Below the pieces are notes generated by a model. The model was not told where the DNA came from. It saw only the letters and a list, made by a program, of their open reading frames with translations, and made no database searches. Both the position numbers and the translations under genes were made by a program. A stretch of DNA of 45,686 nucleotides from an uncultured Bacteroidales bacterium (GTDB lineage: Bacteria; Bacteroidota; Bacteroidia; Bacteroidales; UBA932), in assembly GCA_900319375.1 (NCBI GenBank), contig ONOI01000024.1, positions 1-45,686 of the forward strand, in the 5' to 3' direction. This document shows positions 9,251 to 18,083 of this stretch, one piece after another (position 1 is the first letter of the stretch; every line of letters begins with the position of its first letter).

Positions 9251-10276
9251 ATGAGAAGATATATCATACCTTTGTGTTTGTGCTTGATTGCAGCGGCCTG
9301 TAAGGATGAACTCCGGACTCCGTCTGATGATTTGCCAGAGACGGTTCTTTTGCTCGACGGGTGGCTTAGTTCCGCGGATACGCTCCATACTATAAAAGTA
9401 GCGGCAAGTTCCTTGTCAAACGGCATTATTGAAGCTAGAGACGTAAAAGTAAGCATATATGTAAACGGCGTCCTTAAGGATGAATCAGATTCAGTAACTG
9501 TTCAGAATTATTGTACATCCGAATTCGTCCTCAAGGCTTGTTTCGGTCCTGGGGATCTGGTGGAAGTCAGGGCGGACAGTCCAATGGGTAGTGCCAGAGC
9601 CTCGTCTGAGATTCTTCCTGCTCCGACTGTGTCGAACTTGACTTACGAGGGTAATCTCAGAATGTCCTATTACGATTATTCTGAAAAGCGGGAAGGTGAC
9701 TTTGACCTTTTCCGATTTGATCTGCATGATGTCCCCGGGAGGGGGAATAATTACCATATAGGAATTTTTCGTACGTCCCGACACGTCCTTGTGTCGAGTG
9801 AATCCGATAATCCATATATTTACCATAATCCGGTAGGTTTTACCATTGACTATCCTTTGGAGAAGTTTGCCGCCTACAATATGCTCGAACCGGCGATGCA
9901 GCAGGACTGGGGAAAGACTGAGTATTCCAATTCTGATTTTGTCCTGTTTGATGACCGTTTCTTTGACGGAGAAACATACAAGGTTTCAGTTTTATCCCTT
10001 CCATATTCGTCTCTACGCTATTCATATGGCGAAGGAGAAGTATGGTCCTTTATGAAGAAGGCTATCGTCCGGGTAGAAGCAGTTTCAGAAGATGCTTACC
10101 GCTATTATTCCGGCGTGGAGTATTCCGTAGGAGGCAATTCCGGATTATCGGCTTTCAATGAACCGCCCATTCCTCCATACAATGTAGAAGGAGGAATAGG
10201 ATTTGTCTGTTTTGCCTCAGCTGTAGAGTTGGATGTGAATCTGCCTGAGGTCTTATATGGATGGGGAATAGACTAG
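9251..10276 (+). CDS. DUF4249 family lipoprotein
   Basis: A 341-residue lipoprotein with IAAAC lipobox (Cys17). The mature N-terminus carries the ETVLLLDGWLS strand and VKVSIYVNGV segment, and the GYDWGID-like end (YGWGID) seen in DUF4249 proteins. In Bacteroidota these proteins are usually encoded directly after a TonB-dependent receptor of the type found here, as a lid or ligand-binding partner analogous to SusD, but without its fold. The function is not established. Its stop lies six bases from the stop of the convergent slyD-like gene, and I see no terminator between them. Confidence 0.83.
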   Translation: MRRYIIPLCLCLIAAACKDELRTPSDDLPETVLLLDGWLSSADTLHTIKVAASSLSNGIIEARDVKVSIYVNGVLKDESDSVTVQNYCTSEFVLKACFGPGDLVEVRADSPMGSARASSEILPAPTVSNLTYEGNLRMSYYDYSEKREGDFDLFRFDLHDVPGRGNNYHIGIFRTSRHVLVSSESDNPYIYHNPVGFTIDYPLEKFAAYNMLEPAMQQDWGKTEYSNSDFVLFDDRFFDGETYKVSVLSLPYSSLRYSYGEGEVWSFMKKAIVRVEAVSEDAYRYYSGVEYSVGGNSGLSAFNEPPIPPYNVEGGIGFVCFASAVELDVNLPEVLYGWGID

Positions 10277-10282
10277 TTGTCT

Positions 10283-10795
10283 TTATTCCTTGCAGCAGCC
10301 TTCTTTGCGGGGGAGATACTCGCCGTGGAGTCCTTCGGTGAGTTCTTTCTCGGTAGCTTCGCGCACTGACACGACCTTTCCGCTGAAGTTCAGCGTTTTT
10401 CCGGCCATAGGGTGGTTGAAGTCCATTGACACGGAGTCTTCCTTGACTGCAGCAACCGTGCCCTGGAGCACGTGACCGTCCTGGTTCATCATAGGGATGG
10501 TGTGGCCTATGACCAGAAGGTCGCGGCGTACCTCTCCGTCAATCATAAACGCAGCGAGGGGGATGTCGATCACCTGCTGGGGGTTGTGGACGCCATAACC
10601 CTCCTCGGGGCTGAGGGTGAAGGCATATTCTTCGCCCGGCTCCTTGCCTGCGACTTCCTCTTCGAAGCGGGGAAGAAGCATTCCGGTGCCGTGGATGTAT
10701 TCAAGTGGTTTTTCCGCTGAGGCGCTGTCGGCGACCGCGCCGTCAACTACAAGAGTGTAGCTAAGTGCTACCACTTTGTTCTTTTCTACTTTCAT
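10283..10795 (-). CDS. FKBP-type peptidyl-prolyl isomerase, SlyD-like
   Basis: A 170-residue cytosolic protein. The MKVEKNKVVALSYTL opening, FEEEVAGKEPGEEYAFTL, PEEGYG and an inserted flap domain (IPMMNQDGHVLQGTV) match the SlyD group of FKBPs, which act as prolyl isomerase and chaperone. The C-terminal tail is short, with GCCKE, and lacks the long His/Cys nickel-binding tail of E. coli SlyD. I chose the start at 10795, not the longer frame to 10852, because family proteins begin here and because it creates a TAATG one-base overlap with the tldE stop. It is the last gene of the lpxL-to-slyD operon. Confidence 0.9.
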   Translation of the reverse strand: MKVEKNKVVALSYTLVVDGAVADSASAEKPLEYIHGTGMLLPRFEEEVAGKEPGEEYAFTLSPEEGYGVHNPQQVIDIPLAAFMIDGEVRRDLLVIGHTIPMMNQDGHVLQGTVAAVKEDSVSMDFNHPMAGKTLNFSGKVVSVREATEKELTEGLHGEYLPRKEGCCKE

Positions 10796-12132
10796 TATCC
10801 GTTGAAATCTACATTTGTGAATGCTAATGTGGGAATAAGTTTGGCCATGCATGGTCTGGCATCATCGCCGGCGGCTATGAGGTTCTTCCACAGCTCACGG
10901 AAATTGCCGGTGATGAGCATACCGCTCACAGGGCTGGTTATGACCCCCTTCTCGAAGCGGAAGCCTTCGATTCCATATGAGAAATCGCCCGTAGCGGAGT
11001 TGCAGTTTCCGCCGTTGAAACCGGTAACGAGGATGCCTTCGCCGCACTTCTTGAGGATCGAGTCGCGGTCCGAAGCCCCGCCGAAAGGCATCAGGTGGGC
11101 CCTGGTGCAGTCTTCGACCGTGGGCGAAATCTCCATTTTCTTGGAGATGTACGTGTTGATGAAGTACTGCTTCACCTCACCGTTTTCGATGACGGGCCCG
11201 GGCTTGGTCGCTACGCCTTCCGAATCGAACAGACGCGAACCCGACTGGCCCTTGATGTGGGCGTCGTCAAGTATCGTAAGCCCCTCGCTGAACATTTTCT
11301 TTCCGAGCGAACCGTTCATAAACGAATTACCCTGCTGGAGGGAATAGCCTCCGAGCGCGTTCAGGACGGGCGTAACGAGCTTCGAAGCTACATTCGATTC
11401 GACCACCATCTTGTATTTCCCGCCCGCAAAGGGCTTCGCTCCAATCTGCGCCGCTGCGCGGCAAATGGCAGTCGTCCCTACGTCTTCAAGCCTCAGCCCG
11501 CTCTTCGAAGGCGACGATTCCCACCAGAAACTGCTGTACTTCGAGCCATCCGTTGCCTCGACCGTCACCTCGACCCCGTATTCGAACGAAGTCTCTTTGT
11601 GGCGGCAGAAAAGCCCGTTGGAATCGAGCGTGACCGCATCGAATTCGGAGTCGGAATATTCGCCTTCTTCCGAAATCAGCCGGTATTCGGGCGTCTCGGG
11701 AATCTTGCCGGTTACTGTTGCCTTAAGCGCGAGATTCCTGCGCTCGTCGGCGGTAACTTTCGAATACTCAGGATCATAGAGTCCCAGCTCATCGCCGCTC
11801 CCGGCCGTCTTGCAACAGCGGGCCGGATCCGGCAGGTCGCGAGGCTCGTCAACGGCCAGTATCCTTGTCATCGCGACCGCCTTCGAGACGAAATCCCGCA
11901 GGCTCGCTTCGTCCAGCTGGTTGGTAGAGAAGGTACCGAAGCGCCCGTCTACAAACAGAGTCAGCGAAAGCCCACGGTCCAGGCAATGCGAGACTTTGTC
12001 GATCTGCCCGTCGAGGGTTGAGATAATATCGGAAACGCTCTTCGAGAGACAGACCCTGCTCTTCTGAGCTCCCTCCCTTGTCGCCAGGTCCATCGCCAGG
12101 CGCGCGAGTTCAAGTTCGTAATTCTCTATCAT
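10795..12132 (-). CDS. tldE: TldE/PmbA-like peptidase subunit
   Basis: A 445-residue homologue of TldE (PmbA), the non-catalytic partner of the TldD metalloprotease. It shows the family fold: an N-terminal half with SRVCLSKSVSDI, a central ILDDAHIKGQSGSRLFDSEG segment and a C-terminal GNFRELWKNL block. There is no HExxxH motif, as expected for TldE. The start at 12132 (MIENYELEL) overlaps the tldD stop by ATGA; an upstream extension to 12219 would run deep into tldD and is rejected. TldD and TldE together cleave unfolded peptides and mature microcins or degrade antitoxins. Confidence 0.9.
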   Translation of the reverse strand: MIENYELELARLAMDLATREGAQKSRVCLSKSVSDIISTLDGQIDKVSHCLDRGLSLTLFVDGRFGTFSTNQLDEASLRDFVSKAVAMTRILAVDEPRDLPDPARCCKTAGSGDELGLYDPEYSKVTADERRNLALKATVTGKIPETPEYRLISEEGEYSDSEFDAVTLDSNGLFCRHKETSFEYGVEVTVEATDGSKYSSFWWESSPSKSGLRLEDVGTTAICRAAAQIGAKPFAGGKYKMVVESNVASKLVTPVLNALGGYSLQQGNSFMNGSLGKKMFSEGLTILDDAHIKGQSGSRLFDSEGVATKPGPVIENGEVKQYFINTYISKKMEISPTVEDCTRAHLMPFGGASDRDSILKKCGEGILVTGFNGGNCNSATGDFSYGIEGFRFEKGVITSPVSGMLITGNFRELWKNLIAAGDDARPCMAKLIPTLAFTNVDFNG

Positions 12133-13556
12133 TGGGCTCCTCCTACCGTTAAGTTTTTGATAAGGACCGAAGGGATGCCGCAGCTGACCGGAGCGCTCTG
12201 CCCCTTGCCGCAGGTCCACCTGCCCGGATCCACCTTGAGATCGGCCGCGACAGCGACTATGTCTGCGAGGGCCTGCGGGCCGTTCCCGATTATGTTTATG
12301 TCCTTTACGGGCATCGTAAGCCGCCCGTTTTCAATCAGATAGCCGCTCTTGACGTAGAAGGTGAAATCGCCCTCTCCGATCTTGACTTCGCCGTTGGCGA
12401 ATTCGTCGACATAGATTCCGCTGCCCGCCGTCTTGATGAGGTCTTCGACCGTCCCGTCCGCTCCGTTTTCCATATAGGTCGAGCGCATACGCGGGATGGG
12501 GTTGTAGCGGAACGATTCGCGACGGCCGTTGCCCGTCGGGGCGACTCCGTAGAAGGCGGCGCTGATGCGGTCATGGAGATAGGAAGTCAGCACGCCGTCC
12601 GTGACCATGTAGGTTTTCTGGCCGGGCACGCCCTCGTCGTCGTAGTTGCAGCTCCCGCGAAAGAAGGGGAGGGTAGCGTCGTCGACTATGTTGATGCCCT
12701 TACGGCATACCTGCTGGCCGATTTTGCCGGCGAAGATCGACTGGCCCTTGCGGTTGAAATCGGCTTCGAACGCGTGGCCCATGGCTTCGTGGAGCAGGAT
12801 TCCGGAGGCTCCGGCGCCCATCACGACGCTCATCTGGCCTCCGGCAGGGCGGCGGGCCTGGAACATGGCATCGACCCCGTCCGTGGCTTCGGCCGCGACC
12901 TGGGCTATCAGCTCGTCCGTGAAGAATTCGACTCCCATTCGGAAGCTGCGCGAGGCGGTTTTCGTCTGGACCGAGCCTTTGCTCTGGTAGACTACTTGTA
13001 CGCTCAGGCTGGCCATCGGGCGAAGGTCTGAGGTAAGCTCGCCAAGCGAGTTGTACATCAGTATTTCGCTGACTGAATAGCCCAGAAGGGCGATAACTTT
13101 CGCAACGCGGCTGTCTTTGGCGCGGATCAGGCTCTCGAGTTTATGGAGCCCGGGGAGGAAGTCCGCCGGGTTCGCCAGGCGCCAGTCCTGGACTATCGGG
13201 TAGAAGTTTGGTTTCTCGCCTTCGAACTTAGTTCGGGCGAAGCTTAGCTTGCTGCCCCCGGCGGCGATAGCCGATGCCGCTTTCGCCGCTTCGAGCAGCG
13301 AGCGCATATCTGTAGATTCGGAGTATGCGTAGCCGGTCTTTTCTCCTTCAAGAACGCGTATTCCGCAGCCGTAGTCGTTGGTGTAGCCGCCGGAAGAGAC
13401 TTCGCCGTCGCGCAACATAAGGTTGCTGACAGTAGTATTTTCAAAGAAAAGATCGCAGTAAGAGCCGCCGGAGCGGAGAGCCTCACTGATCAGGGTCTCC
13501 AGCAGGCCTCGTCCGATGACGATCTGGCTGATTCCCTGGTTCACTTTACCCTTCAT
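12129..13556 (-). CDS. tldD: Metalloprotease TldD
   Basis: The catalytic subunit of the TldD/TldE heterodimer, 475 residues. The zinc motif HEAMGH (HExxxH, His256-Glu257-His261 from this start) sits in LLHEAMGHAFEAD, followed by NGRRESFRYNPIPRMRSTY, typical of TldD. I prefer the ATG at 13556. A GTG at 13589 would add 11 residues lying inside the upstream kinase-like frame. The 3' end is coupled to tldE by an ATGA overlap. The 5' end overlaps the truncated zeta-like gene by 11 bases, an arrangement that looks created by a deletion. No peptide precursor gene of a microcin type was found near it. Confidence 0.92.
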   Translation of the reverse strand: MKGKVNQGISQIVIGRGLLETLISEALRSGGSYCDLFFENTTVSNLMLRDGEVSSGGYTNDYGCGIRVLEGEKTGYAYSESTDMRSLLEAAKAASAIAAGGSKLSFARTKFEGEKPNFYPIVQDWRLANPADFLPGLHKLESLIRAKDSRVAKVIALLGYSVSEILMYNSLGELTSDLRPMASLSVQVVYQSKGSVQTKTASRSFRMGVEFFTDELIAQVAAEATDGVDAMFQARRPAGGQMSVVMGAGASGILLHEAMGHAFEADFNRKGQSIFAGKIGQQVCRKGINIVDDATLPFFRGSCNYDDEGVPGQKTYMVTDGVLTSYLHDRISAAFYGVAPTGNGRRESFRYNPIPRMRSTYMENGADGTVEDLIKTAGSGIYVDEFANGEVKIGEGDFTFYVKSGYLIENGRLTMPVKDINIIGNGPQALADIVAVAADLKVDPGRWTCGKGQSAPVSCGIPSVLIKNLTVGGAQ

Positions 13557-13977
13557 CAGGGCGGGAGAGGGATTGATAGCCACATCCACGATACGTCCAT
13601 GGGATGTTGTGGCCTCCGGCCCGAACCCTGGCCTGTACTCTCTTGATAGCGAGTTCGGGGGAGTTGATCCAGAAATATAGCAGGGTAACCGTGTAGCCCA
13701 GAGTCTTTGCTTCGCGGATTATGTTCAGCAGCGAACGAGTCGCAAGGGTGGTTTCAATGCTGAAATCAGCTTTACGAGAAAGCAAATACCTGATTTTCAG
13801 GAGCATATAGCGGCTCGCCGATACCGAAGCACTGGACGGATCGAAGGGCGACAGGCTCTTTGCGAACTCGTCTGAGTTGACGAATTCCCTACATTCGAGC
13901 ATCTCCGGAAGAAGGGTGTACGAGGCCGTCGTTTTCCCGGAGCCGTTGCATCCTGAAAGTATATACAGTCTAGGCAT
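13546..13977 (-). pseudogene. Truncated zeta-toxin-like P-loop kinase
   Basis: A 143-residue frame with a Walker A motif GCNGSGKTT (residues 9-17), NSDEFAKSLSPF and IETTLATRSL, all typical of the zeta toxin/AAA kinase-like proteins of Bacteroidota. Family similarity runs to RVRAGGHNIP and then stops; the last 17 codons do not resemble the usual continuation, which starts near xVIxRRY and adds about 40-60 residues. The break lies near 13597 and the frame ends inside the tldD start region. I therefore read it as truncated, perhaps still expressed because it overlaps TIGR02757 by eight bases. No antitoxin gene is adjacent. Activity may be lost. Confidence 0.68.
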
Positions 13978-14665
13978 CCTTTCTTGTTACTCCGTATCCG
14001 AACAGGGCAAAATCGCCCTTCACCGGATCATCGGGCCATATTTCTTTGAATGCGTCAGTTATCTGCTGCGCAGTTACTATATCTTTCTGCTTTCTACTAG
14101 TCAGCCCAAGCGCCGCGGCTTGAGTGTAAACATGAACATCCAGAGGAATGATGAGATCTGCCGGACTCGTTTTCTTCCACAGTCCAAGGTCGACCTTCCC
14201 GTCGTCCCTTACCATCCACCTTCTCATCATGTTTATCTTCTTGTTCGCCGCCCTCTTATCCTCCTTCTGCCTGAATATCGTCGTCCTTATTTCACTTTGA
14301 TTCAGTTTTTCTAAAGATTTATTATTTGAATAAAAATGAAATAAATGATTGCAGATAAGAGCGATTTCAGACCATTTGACGGTGCGGTGAAGGGAGGTGT
14401 TGTCGTCGCGGTAGTCGTGGGCCATTATGTAGTCGTAGGGACGCCACTGCATTTCGTCGAAAAGACGGGCGCAGTCGCGTACGATCATCGCTCTGCGGCC
14501 CCAGGCAAGGTGGGCCGAGAAGATGGCGGCTATCTCGATGTCCTGAAGCGATGCTCCGTTCTCGAGGAACTTACGCGGGAAGGCTATAGGATCTTCGAGA
14601 AAGTAGACTGGGTCGTTGTACGTCTCGGCCCAGTCTATGAGTTGCTGCTTCAGGTCTTGTTTCAT
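13970..14665 (-). CDS. TIGR02757 (DUF2400) family protein
   Basis: A 231-residue soluble protein of the TIGR02757 family, common in Bacteroidota. Diagnostic parts are DPIAFPRKF, AAIFSAHLAWGRR, the RRWMVRDDGKVDLGLW block and DVHVYTQAAALGL near the C-terminus, then the FALFGYGVT ending. The family looks distantly like helix-hairpin-helix DNA glycosylases, but no biochemical function is established. Length matches family norms, slightly on the short side. It overlaps pepD by four bases (ATGA) upstream and the truncated kinase by eight bases downstream, so it is within the polycistron. Confidence 0.87.
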   Translation of the reverse strand: MKQDLKQQLIDWAETYNDPVYFLEDPIAFPRKFLENGASLQDIEIAAIFSAHLAWGRRAMIVRDCARLFDEMQWRPYDYIMAHDYRDDNTSLHRTVKWSEIALICNHLFHFYSNNKSLEKLNQSEIRTTIFRQKEDKRAANKKINMMRRWMVRDDGKVDLGLWKKTSPADLIIPLDVHVYTQAAALGLTSRKQKDIVTAQQITDAFKEIWPDDPVKGDFALFGYGVTRKDA

Positions 14666-16110
14666 TCGGGTATGTTTGCAAGAACTTCCTTAAGATACTC
14701 CCAGACGATGCCTATCGAAGGGATGTAGGTGCGCTCGTCGGGGGAGTGGGGGCTGAGGATGGTGGGTCCGCAGGAAACCATATCCCAGTGTGGATAAGCT
14801 CCGGAGAGGATTCCGCACTCGAGGCCGGCATGGATGGCCATCACCTTAGGCTCTTTGCCGAACTTACGGAGGTAGACTTCCTTCATGACCTTGAGGATGG
14901 TGGAATTGGGGTTCGGTTTCCATCCGGAGTAGGCGCCCGTGAATTCGATGCTGGCGCCGGCGAGATCGAAGACTGCCTTCATGCGGGCGGCGAGAGCCAT
15001 CTTGGCCGTATCGACCGAGCTGCGAAGAAGGCTCTTGACGAACCATTTTCCGTCTTTCATTCCGACCATGGCAAGGTTGGTAGAGGTCTCGCAGAGGTTC
15101 TCAACCGATGCGCTCATCCTCTCGACGCCATCCGGGCATGCGAGAATAGCGTTGACGATGCGAAGGGCGTCTGCATCAGTGGCGCATTTGGGCGCGGCGG
15201 CCTCGGCGGGCTCGAGAACGAACTGCATGTCGGGGTCGGTTTCCGCGTACTCGCTCTTAAGCTCCGAGGCGAGCGTCTCCAGCTTGCCCGCAACCGCCGC
15301 TGCGTCCTTGACGAGAAGGGTTGCGAAGCACTCGCGCGGGATAGCGTTGCGGAGGGTACCGCCTTCGAGGTCCACGAGCTTTACAAGACCGGTCTCAAGC
15401 AGGCCGAGAAGGACCCTGGCCGCTACACGGTTGGCGTTGGCGCGATACAGGACTATGTCCATTCCGGAGTGTCCGCCCTGGCAGCCTTTGACCGCAAAGT
15501 TGAAGGTCTTATAGGCTGCTGGCGCGGCCTCGAGCTCGTATTTGCCTTCGGCCGAGGCGTCGAGTCCGCCCGCGCAGCCTACATAGAGCTCGCCTTCGGT
15601 CTCGGAGTCGAGGTTAATGAGGATATCGCCCTTGAGGATGCCGGGCTTAAGGTTGGCAGCGCCGGTCATTCCCGTCTCTTCGTCGTAGGTGGCGAGGATT
15701 TCGATGGGGCCATGGGGCACGTCGGTCGATTCCGCTACCGACATCGCGAGGGCGAGGCCGAGTCCGTTGTCTGCGCCTAGGGTAGTTCCACAGGCTTTGA
15801 GCCAGTCGCCTTCGACCTTGGTCTCGATAGGGTCGGTGAGGAAGTCGTGTTTGACGTCCGAGTTTTTCTGAGGGACCATATCCATATGGCCCTGGAGAAT
15901 AACGCCCTTACGGTTTTCGTAACCGGGGGTGGCGGGAACGGTCATGATGACATTTCCGGTCTCGTCAGTGAAGGCTTTGATATTGTGTTCCTCTGCCCAT
16001 TTCAGGAGAAACGCGCGGATTATCTCTTCGTGTTTCGAGGGACGGGGATTACGGGTGATTTTGTAGAAGTTGTTCCAGACAATAGCTGGGGTTAAGTCTT
16101 TGATGGTCAT
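14662..16110 (-). CDS. pepD: Aminoacyl-histidine dipeptidase PepD (M20 family)
   Basis: A 482-residue cytosolic M20C metallopeptidase. Metal ligands and catalytic residues are visible in order: QGHMDMVP (His and catalytic Asp), GADNGLG (bridging Asp), YDEETGM (catalytic Glu and metal Glu), NLDSE and the final SPHSPDE with a conserved His. A central dimerisation domain includes CQGGHSGMD. It hydrolyses Xaa-His and other dipeptides to free amino acids. The POT peptide transporter encoded divergently nearby could supply the dipeptides. The gene starts 12 bases after DUF4831 and overlaps TIGR02757 by ATGA. Confidence 0.94.
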   Translation of the reverse strand: MTIKDLTPAIVWNNFYKITRNPRPSKHEEIIRAFLLKWAEEHNIKAFTDETGNVIMTVPATPGYENRKGVILQGHMDMVPQKNSDVKHDFLTDPIETKVEGDWLKACGTTLGADNGLGLALAMSVAESTDVPHGPIEILATYDEETGMTGAANLKPGILKGDILINLDSETEGELYVGCAGGLDASAEGKYELEAAPAAYKTFNFAVKGCQGGHSGMDIVLYRANANRVAARVLLGLLETGLVKLVDLEGGTLRNAIPRECFATLLVKDAAAVAGKLETLASELKSEYAETDPDMQFVLEPAEAAAPKCATDADALRIVNAILACPDGVERMSASVENLCETSTNLAMVGMKDGKWFVKSLLRSSVDTAKMALAARMKAVFDLAGASIEFTGAYSGWKPNPNSTILKVMKEVYLRKFGKEPKVMAIHAGLECGILSGAYPHWDMVSCGPTILSPHSPDERTYIPSIGIVWEYLKEVLANIPE

Positions 16111-16122
16111 ATTGTTGAGTGT

Positions 16123-17151
16123 TTAATCGTACAGGGGATAGGAGGTTTCCAGACCAAGCTGGTAGACAGGCGCTCTGAGGCTCATTATCTCATCGATGCC
16201 GTCTGTAAGAGTGATGTCGCAGATAGCGGGGATGAGGTAGACTATCTTCTGGGCCGGCTGCTTCTTTGACTGCTGGCCGGAGAGGGTTTTTGTCATCGGC
16301 TCAGCCTTGATCGTGAGCTCGAATACGTTTGCGCCGGGTTTTGTGGCCTTGACCGGTCCGCGGGTGGGATCGAGGGCGAATACTGCGAGGCTGCCTTCGC
16401 GGTCGGGGATGACGTCAAAGTAGGCCCTGCCCTTAGCGGTCTCGGTAGTTCCTTCGAAGAGGGGGAGAAGCTCGTTTTCAAGCCTGGTCAGTTCGGTAAT
16501 GGCGGTCCCGAGGGCTTCGCCTGCGTATGAGGCGTCTGTGTCTCCGGTAAGGATCTTATAGCGCTGGTCGCGATACTGTTTGATTTTTCCCGCAGCCAGT
16601 TGGGCTTCGAGAAGCAGGGAGTCGATGGGCTCCACTTCGACCAGGACGGTGTCGATGACGGTATTTCCGAGGGTATCTACGATGGGGATGAAGCGCTCCT
16701 CGTAGTAAGTCTTTTTAACCATGGGGGCAGGTTGGAAGTTTTCATGCTTTCTGTAGTTGACCTGCCTGCCAAGCGGACTGGCGGAATGACGGCTGCCGCC
16801 GTTTTCCTTTATCTCGCCTTCACTGGCCGAGATGAGGCCTTGCTCGGTAAGGGAGAGCAGGGTAGGGCGGGTGTTGCCGCTCAGGTTGACGCTGTAGCGC
16901 TTTGTCTGGTCTGCTTCGACCCTGGGGCGGATCTTGAACTGGTTGATCGTAGTGATGACGGTGTCTCTCTGGGCTACCTCGAGATTGAGGAGGTCCTTGG
17001 CGTATTTGGCATACTTGCCGGCATGGACTATGTCCTGAGAATAGCCGACCTCTACGGTGAGGGTCGTTTTTGGCAGGGCATACGATACTTCCTGGGCGCC
17101 GGCCGAGAAAGCGGCCAGCATCAGAGAGGCGGCTATGAGTGTCTTTTTCAT
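16123..17151 (-). CDS. DUF4831 family protein, exported
   Basis: A 342-residue exported protein of unknown function. The start at 17151 gives a clean signal peptide (MKKTLIAASLMLAAFSAGA) and overlaps the acyltransferase stop by ATGA; the longer frame reaching 17457 would be a shadow of that gene and is rejected. The mature part begins VSYALPKTTLTVEV and contains YYEERFIPIVDTLG and GVYQLGLETS-like strands, matching the Bacteroidota family DUF4831. It is probably periplasmic. The neighbouring lpxL-like gene suggests an envelope role, but this is inference only. Confidence 0.82.
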   Translation of the reverse strand: MKKTLIAASLMLAAFSAGAQEVSYALPKTTLTVEVGYSQDIVHAGKYAKYAKDLLNLEVAQRDTVITTINQFKIRPRVEADQTKRYSVNLSGNTRPTLLSLTEQGLISASEGEIKENGGSRHSASPLGRQVNYRKHENFQPAPMVKKTYYEERFIPIVDTLGNTVIDTVLVEVEPIDSLLLEAQLAAGKIKQYRDQRYKILTGDTDASYAGEALGTAITELTRLENELLPLFEGTTETAKGRAYFDVIPDREGSLAVFALDPTRGPVKATKPGANVFELTIKAEPMTKTLSGQQSKKQPAQKIVYLIPAICDITLTDGIDEIMSLRAPVYQLGLETSYPLYD

Positions 17152-18059
17152 TGCGTTTCGGGAGTCTTTTTCCATCTGCGGTGGGACCAGAGATAGTTTC
17201 CAGGGTCTGCGTAGATGTCTTCTTCTATGTATTTGTAATATTGTTCGACTATTTGTTGGTCTGTAAGGGTACTGGCATCCTCTGCTATCGGCTTGAACTC
17301 GCAGATGTACTTTTTGTGGTTCTCCCTGCGGGTGATGGACAGGTAGGTTACGGCCATATGGAGCTTTCTGGCAAGGGCTGCCGCAGCGGTCATCGAACGG
17401 GTCTTGCGGTTCATGAATTCTACGATAGTGTATCCCTTGGCGCTGCCGTAGGGCCACTGATCTGTACAGAAGAACCAGAACATACCCTGTTTCTGATGTT
17501 CGAAGACGTGGCGGATGATGTTGTTGGTCTCGACGTAGTTCTCGTCTTTGATACCTTTTGCATGAAGACGGTTGTCTCGCATTACATCGTCCCAGACCTT
17601 GTCCGTCAGCCTTTTATACACGTTGGCGGTGTTGTCCGGATTAAGGGGAATACTCTTTCCGCCATAATCGAAGTAGGGAAATCCGGGGAGTATCTCCCAG
17701 TTTCCGCAGTGGGCGAAGATAACTATAGTCCCGTTGGGATTCTGAATCCGCTCGAGTTCTTCCGGATTCTTTACCGTAATTATCTTTGAGCGAAGTATGC
17801 GCCTCGGGCTGCTGCCGCCGAACCAGATTGCTTCGGTGATGATCTGAGCGAAGTGGAGATAGAAATCCTTGAAGATGCGCTTGCGCTCTTTTTCGGATTT
17901 CTCAGGGAAGGCATTGTCTATGTTTTCCTTTACGACCTTGACTCTGTAGCGCGCTACGCAGCGGGTAAGCCAGCCGAGGATGTGTGCATTGAAATGATGC
18001 ACACTCAGGGGCAGCAATGAGAACAGCCGCAGGAACGCTTTGACCAGAAATCGCTTCAT
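17148..18059 (-). CDS. LpxL/HtrB-type lysophospholipid acyltransferase
   Basis: A 303-residue inner-membrane-associated acyltransferase. The catalytic HxxxxE motif appears as HCGNWE (His117, Glu122), preceded by NPNGTIVIFA; further conserved parts are MFWFFCTDQWP and the N-terminal hydrophobic helix LRLFSLLPLSV. Such enzymes add the secondary acyl chains to lipid A. It is the first gene of the eight-gene minus-strand operon. The start codon lies only four bases beyond a TAAATTTG -7 box, so the mRNA may be leaderless. The exact acyl position on lipid A is not predictable. Confidence 0.9.
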   Translation of the reverse strand: MKRFLVKAFLRLFSLLPLSVHHFNAHILGWLTRCVARYRVKVVKENIDNAFPEKSEKERKRIFKDFYLHFAQIITEAIWFGGSSPRRILRSKIITVKNPEELERIQNPNGTIVIFAHCGNWEILPGFPYFDYGGKSIPLNPDNTANVYKRLTDKVWDDVMRDNRLHAKGIKDENYVETNNIIRHVFEHQKQGMFWFFCTDQWPYGSAKGYTIVEFMNRKTRSMTAAAALARKLHMAVTYLSITRRENHKKYICEFKPIAEDASTLTDQQIVEQYYKYIEEDIYADPGNYLWSHRRWKKTPETQ

Positions 18060-18063
18060 CTCC

Positions 18064-18071
18064 CAAATTTA
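18064..18071 (-). promoter_or_regulatory. Putative -7 box for the lpxL operon
   Basis: On the minus strand this reads TAAATTTG, a full match to TAnnTTTG, ending five bases before the ATG at 18059. It forms an inverted repeat with the plus-strand box at 18084-18091. No clear TTTG -33 element is seen at the usual spacing. Confidence 0.45.
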
Positions 18072-18083
18072 ACAATTTATTAG

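Noticed and set aside
17152-17457. Extended N-terminus of the DUF4831 protein
   Set aside because: It lies within the acyltransferase gene and is Arg/His/Pro-rich; the internal start has a perfect signal peptide.
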